Positions 1 through 6,695 of a stretch of DNA of 30,771 bases are shown in pieces; position 1 is the stretch's first letter, and every line of letters begins with the position of its first letter. The position numbers and the translations under genes are program-made. Under the pieces are notes generated by a model. The model was not told the DNA's origin and did not search any database. It was given only the letters and a program-made list of their open reading frames with translations. The stretch is from NCBI GenBank assembly GCA_934702165.1, contig CAKUYG010000007.1, positions 1 to 30,771 on the forward strand, written 5' to 3'. Source of the stretch: an uncultured Bacteroidales bacterium (lineage in GTDB: Bacteria; Bacteroidota; Bacteroidia; Bacteroidales; UBA932).

Positions 1-413
1 TTCAAGGCCGCATTCTCCTTCTCTATTAAAGAGTATTTATCCTCCAACTCAAGTTTTATTGCATCCAACATTTTCTCTGACTCATCCATAGCGAGCAACA
101 GTTTGTCTCTCTCCTTGGAAATTAGACTTCTCTTTCTGATGAAAAAGAGTGTGACACAGGACAATCCAACAATCAGAAGCAAAATCGCAAGAATGTACCT
201 CTGACGCAGGATCGTTTTCTCATGTTGATAAAGACTGCCAACTTTATTGAAGTCGCGAGCATTATGCCAGACATCAGCCACCAATGCACTGTCCGGCCAT
301 CGTTGAATATAAGGCCCGATATCTTCAAGTTCTGTCATTATCGGGTTCCAATGGCAAGATGACAAAGCAATTATCACCAGCAGGAAAAACAGTCGCGAAT
401 CTATTCATGTCAT
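1..413 (-). pseudogene. decayed lipoprotein/TPR-sensor-like gene, truncated by window edge
   Basis: One minus-strand frame stays open from about base 405 to the window edge. It reads as a lipoprotein signal (FFLLVIIALSSC, with an LSSC lipobox), a short segment ending RWPDSAL, a membrane helix (ILAILLLIVGLSCVTLFFI) and a charged, probably coiled-coil stretch. This order resembles Bacteroidetes membrane sensors with periplasmic TPRs, but almost the whole TPR region is absent. No normal start fits. The ATG at 411-413 is in frame but meets TGA at its third codon, and the ATG at 406-408 is in another frame. It therefore looks like a gene broken by a nonsense or frameshift change near its start and by an internal deletion. 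A non-canonical start is possible. The C-terminal part lies outside the window, so its output domain is unknown. Confidence 0.5.
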
Positions 414-431
414 AAATTATTTTTGAAAAGA

Positions 432-1637
432 TCAATAAAGGAAACCGAACATCCAAAGCGGGATTCGTGCACCGGAACCGATTTCGGTGTCATCAACAGC
501 AAAGTAACTATCCGTTTCGTCTTTGATTTGGTCGAAAGTCTTGCCCGCTCCCCCAACCTCGAAAAGGTATTTTCCGTCGGCTAAAAAATCCCCTTTCTTC
601 GGATACTGAAGTGTATACCGGGATCCAACCTGATTTGCGAAGAACGTCTCACGGATTGTTCCTATGTCGCAGGAACCTCCCAATGCCTGCATCAAGTTAC
701 TATTGCCAACGTAGATCTTGTCCGGTTTGACCAGTTTCTTGTAACTTTTCAGTTCAGTCGTCAGCAGATTCAACACCCCGGCCCTGTCCAGAGCATAAAG
801 GATTTTCAGACAGGAATCACGCGTGGTTCCCAAAGCCTGGCAAAGTTTGCTGATGTTCGGGACAAACGGTACGCTCTCCGCGATGATCATCAACAGTTTC
901 TTTGACTTCTGCACTGTCTCGAATGTCACGTCCTCCACGGCCGGCAGGTCACTTTCTATGGTCTGGGCGACCGTCTCAGCAAGTCTGAGGTGAAAGTCTG
1001 CCCCGGATTCTCTGAAATATGGATACATTCCTCTTGATAGATAGTCAGAGAAGAATTTAAGTGGCTTGCATTGCGGCACAATCTCCAGGGCAATCTTCAC
1101 ATGACTGCGAAGCAGCTCCTCCAATGTATATGCCGGGAAAGAGGCTATTCCCTCATATTCAAGATACTCCCTAAATGACATATCGTTCAGACTGTACAAT
1201 GTCTGCCTTCTTGAGAGATCCACCTTTGAATTGTCAATCCGCAACATGGACGAACCGGTGTAGACGATGTTGAGTTTCGGATAATTGTCATACAGGTTCT
1301 TAAGGACAGTCGTCCACTCCGGACACTTATGAATCTCATCCAGAAACAGATAATTCACTCCAATAGAGTACAGGTAGTCGGCGAGGTCGAAAATCGAATG
1401 CGCGGTAAACCACATGTTGTCCATGGAGACATATAAGGCATCATCCGGATCATAGAAGGTCTCAAGAATATGCTGAAGAATCAGGGTCGTCTTGCCCACG
1501 CCCTTCTCCCCCTTAATCCCTAACATGCGCACATCCCAGTTGATCTGGCTGTAAAGATATCTTTTAAAATCCAGCTTAGTCTCAGCAAGTTTCCTATGGT
1601 AAACCGTACGCAACGGCTGAAGGTCATTCTCGTTCAT
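432..1637 (-). CDS. orphan AAA ATPase of the AAA_14/DUF4143 type
   Basis: This is a 401-residue P-loop ATPase. Walker A is GEKGVGKT at residues 43-50, Walker B is LFLDE at 97-101, and a sensor-like YTGSS follows at 126-130. The C-terminal half matches the general plan of DUF4143: a winged-helix-like region, then a nuclease-like fold ending in a charged strand. Such ATPases are abundant and patchily distributed in gut Bacteroidales and archaea, and their cellular role is not established. The gene stands alone, with its own promoter and a pair of palindromes upstream (1659-1720), and sits in an AT-richer patch with a second unrelated ATPase. Both traits suggest horizontally acquired cargo. The ATG at 1637 is chosen because it lies about 16-20 bases after the predicted transcription start. 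Start and family are fairly secure; the function is not. Confidence 0.85.
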   Translation of the reverse strand: MNENDLQPLRTVYHRKLAETKLDFKRYLYSQINWDVRMLGIKGEKGVGKTTLILQHILETFYDPDDALYVSMDNMWFTAHSIFDLADYLYSIGVNYLFLDEIHKCPEWTTVLKNLYDNYPKLNIVYTGSSMLRIDNSKVDLSRRQTLYSLNDMSFREYLEYEGIASFPAYTLEELLRSHVKIALEIVPQCKPLKFFSDYLSRGMYPYFRESGADFHLRLAETVAQTIESDLPAVEDVTFETVQKSKKLLMIIAESVPFVPNISKLCQALGTTRDSCLKILYALDRAGVLNLLTTELKSYKKLVKPDKIYVGNSNLMQALGGSCDIGTIRETFFANQVGSRYTLQYPKKGDFLADGKYLFEVGGAGKTFDQIKDETDSYFAVDDTEIGSGARIPLWMFGFLY

Positions 1638-1658
1638 GGGCTTTTCTTCTTATAGAGG

Positions 1659-1690
1659 CAAAAATAGAAATTCACTTTTGCAAAAGCAAA
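1659..1690 (-). promoter_or_regulatory. Bacteroidetes-type promoter of the 432-1637 ATPase
   Basis: On the minus strand TTTG (1687-1690) is followed by a 20-base spacer and TATTTTTG (1659-1666). This fits the Bacteroidetes consensus TTTG-N19-21-TAnnTTTG. Transcription would begin near 1653-1655, giving a leader of under 20 bases. The spacer contains one copy of the CTTTTGCAAAAG palindrome. Confidence 0.75.
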
Positions 1691-1720
1691 TTTAGGCGCA
1701 ATTTTCACTTTTGCAAAAGT
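1675..1720. repeat. paired palindromes CTTTTGCAAAAG, operator-like
   Basis: The 12-base perfect palindrome CTTTTGCAAAAG occurs at 1675-1686 and 1708-1719. Both copies are preceded by TTCA, and the second extends to the 14-base palindrome ACTTTTGCAAAAGT (1707-1720). Their centres are 33 bases apart, about three helical turns, so both would face the same side of the DNA. One copy fills part of the promoter spacer and the other lies just upstream. The geometry suggests a dimeric repressor site, possibly for autoregulation. That role is inferred. Confidence 0.7.
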
Positions 1721-1820
1721 TGTTCCGGCAATAAACATTTCGGTACATGACCTTCCCTGTGACGCACCTGATATGTTTCCTATAATTGCAAAAATCTCAT
1801 GGTAAAGTCAGAACTCAAAT

Positions 1821-2960
1821 TTACGCAATGAAGCCAGCCGTTTCCCGACGCAACCAGATGGCGAAGAACCGGTCATATACGATGATTTTGCCGTTGAATT
1901 CATGCACGAAGTCGCGCTTCTGCAGGGCTTTGAGTGCGATGCCCACACTGCTGGCTGCCGGCAGGCTGTATTTGCGGATGAACTCCTGCGACATCACTGA
2001 CGATACTCCCTTCTCCTTGGCGATTGCGGACAGAAGAGCTGCCTGATTGGTTGTGAGCGACTTGCAGTAATTGATGAAGGCGTCCTCCTGCTCGTTGATG
2101 ATGTCCTCGACCACCGCGGCTATGACAGACTTGTCAATACTCGCACCATTCTCATATAGGCGGTTGAGTATGCTCTGGACATACCATGTCTGGCCATCGA
2201 CCATGTCATAAAGATATCTGAAGTCTCCATCACCGATCTCAATCCCTTCCTGTTTCAGCCATTTATTCGCAAAAGTCTCGTATTCTCTAACATCTATGAG
2301 GGGAAGGCTCATTATCTGGGAACTCTGATAAAACGGACGCTTTGCGGACAGAAACATTTCGGACATAAGGTGCTGGCTGCTGCCGGCGAATATGAAATAG
2401 ATGTTCGGCAGGAACTGAATGTAAGAGCGGAGAAGCGCCTCGGCACCTTTTTCGGGATATTCCGCAATCTGCTGAAATTCATCGATCGCGATATATATCC
2501 GTTTCCCAGACTGTTTTAGATATTCAAATATATGTTTCAGTGACTCTTCCTGCCTGTCGGGAGCAACTGTTATGGAGAAAGTCGGGATTCCGGTCAGTTC
2601 GTCGAATGAAACTGTGGGCCGGAAGTTGGAAAAGAATGACGTGATTTTTCTTAATGCAGCTTGGGAAAAGGTATCGACTTGCCCAACAGCCGTTTTTGCC
2701 ATCAGCTGGATGAACTGGCTCATGTTCCTCGTCGCGTTTATGTCCATGTAGAAGCATCTCGTATCTGGCTCGTTTTTCCCAATCTGTTCAAAAGCATGAT
2801 GGATGAGTCCTGTCTTTCCGACGCGTCGCGGAGATATGAGCGCGACATTGCGTTCATTTGCCAACGCTCTCATGAGCGTTACTGTCTCTTCTTTTCTGTC
2901 ACAGAAATACTCCGCGCCCTTGTAGCCGTATATTACGAATGGGTTCTTCAGCTTTTCCAT
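1821..2960 (-). CDS. orphan AAA+ ATPase, archaeal-type ATPase_2-like
   Basis: This is a 379-residue P-loop ATPase unrelated in sequence to its neighbour. Walker A is SPRRVGKT at residues 43-50, Walker B is IYIAIDEF at 155-162, and sensor 1 is FAGSSQH at about 191-197. The C-terminal third is probably a winged helix-turn-helix. This is the plan of the ATPase_2/STAND-like ATPases common in Bacteroidales, whose targets are unknown. An upstream ATG at 3006-3008 would add 16 residues, but it lies inside the predicted -7 box (3006-3013), so it should not be transcribed as part of the message. The ATG at 2958-2960, which gives MEKLKNPF, is therefore preferred. The gene has its own promoter and a pair of direct repeats in its leader. 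It ends 184 bases before the next ATPase, so the two are probably separate transcripts. Confidence 0.83.
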   Translation of the reverse strand: MEKLKNPFVIYGYKGAEYFCDRKEETVTLMRALANERNVALISPRRVGKTGLIHHAFEQIGKNEPDTRCFYMDINATRNMSQFIQLMAKTAVGQVDTFSQAALRKITSFFSNFRPTVSFDELTGIPTFSITVAPDRQEESLKHIFEYLKQSGKRIYIAIDEFQQIAEYPEKGAEALLRSYIQFLPNIYFIFAGSSQHLMSEMFLSAKRPFYQSSQIMSLPLIDVREYETFANKWLKQEGIEIGDGDFRYLYDMVDGQTWYVQSILNRLYENGASIDKSVIAAVVEDIINEQEDAFINYCKSLTTNQAALLSAIAKEKGVSSVMSQEFIRKYSLPAASSVGIALKALQKRDFVHEFNGKIIVYDRFFAIWLRRETAGFIA

Positions 2961-2967
2961 ATCATGC

Positions 2968-2990
2968 GTTACATGTATTATGTTACATGT
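2968..2990. repeat. direct repeats GTTACATGT in the ATPase leader
   Basis: GTTACATGT occurs at 2968-2976 and 2982-2990, 14 bases apart, and each copy contains the palindrome ACATGT. The repeats fall between the predicted transcription start (about 3000) and the ATG at 2960. They could be a repressor-binding site or a leader RNA element. No protein can be assigned. Confidence 0.55.
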
Positions 2991-3005
2991 TTTATGTAAT
3001 AGCCA

Positions 3006-3036
3006 CAAAGATAAGGCGTAAATGTCAAAAAATCAA
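3006..3036 (-). promoter_or_regulatory. Bacteroidetes-type promoter of the 1821-2960 ATPase
   Basis: On the minus strand TTG (3034-3036) is followed by a 20-base spacer and TATCTTTG (3006-3013), a full match to TAnnTTTG. Transcription would start near 2999-3003. This rules out the ATG at 3008 as start of the gene. Confidence 0.7.
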
Positions 3037-3049
3037 TACATCATCAACA

Positions 3050-3078
3050 AAGGCCTCTGCCAAAAAGGCAGAAGCCCT
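3050..3078 (-). terminator. hairpin terminator of the exbB-parC operon
   Basis: In the minus-strand RNA, GGCUUCUGCC (3076-3067) pairs with GGCAGAGGCC (3061-3052) across a UUUUU loop. This makes a 10-bp stem with one G-U wobble, and a U-containing tract follows. On the plus strand the wobble becomes a C-A mismatch, so the element favours the minus strand. It lies about 20 bases after the parC stop. Confidence 0.7.
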
Positions 3079-3098
3079 TATTCGATATATCCTTTCCG

Positions 3099-5807
3099 TC
3101 AGAAGAGGGTAGGCTCCTCGAAGGTCTCGTCGTCATCCGGGAGATCCGGGAGGGCGTCGGTGCCGAGGTCTGAGACGTCCGGCATCTCGAGCTCTATCGG
3201 AGTATCCTGTCCGTCTTCTTCCTGCTTGGTGTCATCTTCTTTGACGAGCGGCTCTATGAAGCGGACAGACTTGACTTCACCTTTGGCGGCGCATTTCTTG
3301 CCCTTGGCAGCATAGCCTTTCTTGCCGATCCACTCTTCCGCATCGACATCTTCCGGCTGCTTGTCCTCCATCTTCCAGCTGATCTCGTACTGAGGATGAA
3401 GATCATCGCTCAGCTCGACCAGATATGACTTCGGGTTGTCGGAAATGAAGCTCAAAGGAGTATTGTCACTGACAACGAATGAGAACCTCTTGACATAGAA
3501 GCTCTTGCTCTCCCCGTCCCAGTACAGGGCGGTGAAAGTCTTGTCAGGGTCGAACTTCTCGATGCGGAGAAGGTCACCCTGGTAGCGGTTGACCAGCTCG
3601 TAGGAAGTCGTATAGAAAGTGCCGTTACGGAACACCGCGAGCACCTTGCTGTCAGCCTCGAACTTGCCGAGGTACAGGCCGTGGGCGTCATCGTTGAGTT
3701 TCTGGATGTCGGGATCGAACCAGATATCCTTTCCTTCTATGGTGCTGATGCCCTTGCTGCGGAGAGAGATTTTCTGTATGACGTTCTTGCTTACGAGGTT
3801 GCCTCGGGCGGTCTTGCTCTTGATGGCAAGGGTGGAGAAGTCGTATTCGAAACTGGTCTTCTTGAGCTTCGGACGCGGGCGCAGCTGCACGCGGACGGTC
3901 TCGGCCTCGCCGTTGTGGTTGGCGGAGAACCAGACTATCTGGGAGCCCGGCTCGCCGGTGGTGATGTCGTACTCCTTGTCGCGCGTCACGGATGTGACGG
4001 CGAATCGCTTGGCGTAGTAGATCGATGTCTTGCCCTCGCGGTAGATGACATTGTAGATGGTACGGTTGTCACCGCGGTTGAAGACGTTGACATACAGGAG
4101 GTCCTTGCCGAAGAAGGCTTTGTCCTCCACCTTGGTGATGCGGTATTTGCCGTCCTTGCTGATGACGATCACTTCGGAGAGGTCGGAACAGTCGCAGATG
4201 TATTCGCCCCCGTCGTCCTTCTTGAGACCGATGCCCACGAAGCCTTCCGCGAGGTTGGCCTGGAGACGGGCGTTGTTGTTGACCACCTTGGTGGCTGTGA
4301 TGGTCTCGAACCCGGCGAGTTCGGTGCGGCGCGGGAAGTCCTTGCCGTATTTTTTCTTGAGGGCGGTGAACCAGTCGATGGTGTAGCGGTCGATGTGGTC
4401 GATGTTTTCCTGCACTGAGGCCATCTCCTCCTCGATGCTGCGGATCTTCTCGTCTATCACCTTGGTGTCGAACTTGGAGATCTTCCTGACCGGTTTCTCC
4501 ACCAGACGCAGGATGTCCTCCATGAGGATCTCACGGCGCAGGAGTTCCTGATATTCTTTCATCTTGGCGAACACGTCCCCGATCTGGGTCTCCCAGTCCT
4601 TCTGGTCCTGCTCGAGGACCTTGTAGATGCGGTTCTCAAAGAATATCCTTTCAAGGGAGGTGTAGTGCCAGTCGTTCTCCAGTTCTCCCATCCTTATGCG
4701 GAGTTCCTGCAGTAGGATGTCCCGGGTGTGGAAAGTGCTGTATTCCAAGATGTCGTGGACTGTGAGGAACTGCGGCTTGTTGTCCTTGATGACGCAGGCG
4801 TTGGGGGCGATGTTGTACTCGCAGTCGGTGAAAGCATAGAGCGCGTCTATGGTCTTGTCCGGGGAGACGTCGTTCGGGAGGTGGATGACTATGTCCACCT
4901 TGTCGGTGGTCATGTCCTCGATCTTGCGGATCTTGATCTTGCCTTTGTCCTTCGCCTTGAGGATGGAGTCGATAAGGTCGCGGGTGTATTTGCCGTACGG
5001 GATCTCCGTGATGGCGATGGTGTTCTTGTCGATCTTCTCGATACGGGCGCGCACCTTGACGTTGCCCCCGCGCTTGCCCTGCATATACTTGCTGCAGTCG
5101 GCGAAACCGCCGGTAGGGAAGTCGGGGTACAACTCATACTCACGTCCTTCCAGAATCGCCACGGAAGCGTCCAGAAGTTCGTTGAAGTTGTGTGGGAGTA
5201 TCTTGGAGGCGAGTCCGACCCCGATGCCCTCCGTGCCCTGGGCGAGCAGGAGAGGGAAGCGTACCGGAAGCTCGGTCGGCTCCTGGTTGCGCCCGTCGTA
5301 GGAGTTCATCCACCGGGTCACCTTCGGGTCGAACACTACTTCCTTGGCGAACTTGCTGAGCCTGGCCTCGATGTATCGGGGTGCGGCGTTGGAGTCGCCG
5401 GTGAGGATGTTACCCCAGTTTCCCTGGCAATCTACGGTGAATCCCTTCTGCCCCAACTGGACGAGTGCCCCGAGGATGGACTGGTCGCCGTGGGGATGGT
5501 ACTGCATGGCCTGACCGACGATGTTGGCCACCTTGGTGTAGGCTCCGTCGTCCATCTTGTACATGGCGTGCAGCACGCGCCGCTGGACGGGCTTGAGCCC
5601 GTCGATGATATGTGGCACGGCACGGTGCAGAATCACATAGGAAGCGTAGTCAAGGTACCAGTCCTTGAACATCCCGGACAGTTTGAACTTGTGCGCGTCC
5701 CTTTCGAGCAGCCGGTCGTACCTGCCGCTCTCCGCCCCGTCGTCCTCCACCGGTGCGCCCTCTTCTTCGATGATTTCCTCTTCTGTCGTGATGTTCTCGT
5801 CTTCCAT
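3099..5807 (-). CDS. parC: DNA topoisomerase IV subunit A (ParC)
   Basis: This is a 902-residue type IIA topoisomerase A subunit, which cuts and passes DNA with its ATPase partner ParE to decatenate chromosomes. The winged-helix CAP region contains GLKPVQRRVLH at about 70-80 and YHPHGDQS at 103-110, the quinolone-resistance-determining region. The catalytic tyrosine is Tyr145 in AAPRYIEARL. The tower and coiled-coil region follow, and the C-terminal third has beta-propeller-like repeats. I see no canonical GyrA box (QRRGGKG-like), which favours ParC over GyrA. Both ends carry acidic tails (residues 1-27 and about 865-900). It is the last gene of the operon, six bases after era. The partner ParE is not in the window. 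The assignment to ParC rather than GyrA rests on the missing GyrA box and on resemblance to Bacteroidetes ParC. Confidence 0.93.
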   Translation of the reverse strand: MEDENITTEEEIIEEEGAPVEDDGAESGRYDRLLERDAHKFKLSGMFKDWYLDYASYVILHRAVPHIIDGLKPVQRRVLHAMYKMDDGAYTKVANIVGQAMQYHPHGDQSILGALVQLGQKGFTVDCQGNWGNILTGDSNAAPRYIEARLSKFAKEVVFDPKVTRWMNSYDGRNQEPTELPVRFPLLLAQGTEGIGVGLASKILPHNFNELLDASVAILEGREYELYPDFPTGGFADCSKYMQGKRGGNVKVRARIEKIDKNTIAITEIPYGKYTRDLIDSILKAKDKGKIKIRKIEDMTTDKVDIVIHLPNDVSPDKTIDALYAFTDCEYNIAPNACVIKDNKPQFLTVHDILEYSTFHTRDILLQELRIRMGELENDWHYTSLERIFFENRIYKVLEQDQKDWETQIGDVFAKMKEYQELLRREILMEDILRLVEKPVRKISKFDTKVIDEKIRSIEEEMASVQENIDHIDRYTIDWFTALKKKYGKDFPRRTELAGFETITATKVVNNNARLQANLAEGFVGIGLKKDDGGEYICDCSDLSEVIVISKDGKYRITKVEDKAFFGKDLLYVNVFNRGDNRTIYNVIYREGKTSIYYAKRFAVTSVTRDKEYDITTGEPGSQIVWFSANHNGEAETVRVQLRPRPKLKKTSFEYDFSTLAIKSKTARGNLVSKNVIQKISLRSKGISTIEGKDIWFDPDIQKLNDDAHGLYLGKFEADSKVLAVFRNGTFYTTSYELVNRYQGDLLRIEKFDPDKTFTALYWDGESKSFYVKRFSFVVSDNTPLSFISDNPKSYLVELSDDLHPQYEISWKMEDKQPEDVDAEEWIGKKGYAAKGKKCAAKGEVKSVRFIEPLVKEDDTKQEEDGQDTPIELEMPDVSDLGTDALPDLPDDDETFEEPTLF

Positions 5808-5813
5808 TGTGAT

Positions 5814-6695
5814 TTACTCCTCGTATCCGAATTTTCTCAGTTCTTTTCTGTTCTCCCTCCAGTCGGGGTCAGTCTTGACATAGATGCTCAGGAATACCTT
5901 CTTCTGAAAGAAGTCCTCCATCTCGATGCGGGCCTGGGTCCCCGTCCTCTTGAGCGCGGTGCCTTTCTTGCCGATGATGATCCCTTTCTGGGACTCTCTC
6001 ATGACGTAGATCACAGCGCTTATGTCGTAGCGCTCGGCTCCCTCCTTGAAACTCTCGATCTCCACCTCGCAGCTGTACGGGATCTCCTCCTTGTAGTTGA
6101 GCAGGATCTTCTCCCTTATGATCTCCGAGGCGAAGAAACGCAGGTTCTTGTCAGTGAACGCGTCCTTGTCAAACCATGGCGGGCATTCCGGCAGCCTTTC
6201 CTTGACAGCTTCAAGCACACTTTCGAGGTTGAACCTCTCCTGTGCCGAGACTGGGATCACAAGTGCTCCGGGCAGCTGCTTTTTCCAATAGTCCATCAGT
6301 TCCAGGACTTTCTCCTGAGAACTGAGGTCTATCTTGTTGAGCACCACGATGACAGGGCAGTCGATACGGCCGAGCTTCTCTATGTACTCAGCGTTTTTGT
6401 CGGCTGTCTCCACCGTGTCCGTGACATAGAGGATGATGTCGGCATCGCCCAAGGCCCCGTCCACAAACTTCATCATGTTCTCCTGAAGCCTGTAGCCGGG
6501 CTTGAGTATGCCAGGGGTGTCGGAGTAGACGATCTGCCAGTCCTCTCCGTTGACTATACCCATAATCCTATGCCGGGTGGTCTGCGCCTTGGCCGTCACG
6601 ATGGAGAGCTTTTCCCCCACCAGGGCGTTCATCAGCGTCGACTTCCCGACATTAGGATTACCTATTATGTTTACGAATCCCGAGCGGTGAGCCAT
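5814..6695 (-). CDS. era: GTPase Era
   Basis: This is a 293-residue ribosome-assembly GTPase that binds the 3' end of 16S rRNA and assists 30S maturation. The G motifs are all present: GNPNVGKS at 12-19 (G1), DTPG at 59-62 (G3) and NKID at 120-123 (G4). The C-terminal KH domain has its GxxG loop at 242-245 (IGKKGTALK). Length and motif order are normal for Era. Its ATG shares one base with the stop codon of the upstream pseudouridine synthase gene (TAATG), so translation is probably coupled. The parC start follows after a six-base gap. Placing Era next to an rRNA pseudouridine synthase fits a shared role in ribosome biogenesis. Confidence 0.97.
   Translation of the reverse strand: MAHRSGFVNIIGNPNVGKSTLMNALVGEKLSIVTAKAQTTRHRIMGIVNGEDWQIVYSDTPGILKPGYRLQENMMKFVDGALGDADIILYVTDTVETADKNAEYIEKLGRIDCPVIVVLNKIDLSSQEKVLELMDYWKKQLPGALVIPVSAQERFNLESVLEAVKERLPECPPWFDKDAFTDKNLRFFASEIIREKILLNYKEEIPYSCEVEIESFKEGAERYDISAVIYVMRESQKGIIIGKKGTALKRTGTQARIEMEDFFQKKVFLSIYVKTDPDWRENRKELRKFGYEE

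Larger units (their letters stand above)
1638..1820. other. intergenic region between the two ATPases
   Basis: These 183 bases hold the promoter and palindrome pair near 1659-1720. From about 1721 to 1820 I see no gene, no convincing hairpin terminator and no RNA element. Base composition is AT-rich. Confidence 0.6.

Noticed and set aside
2961..3008. Upstream start adding 16 residues to the second ATPase
   Set aside because: The ATG at 3006-3008 lies within the predicted -7 promoter element; the extra residues (MWLLHKTCNII...) do not look like part of the family.
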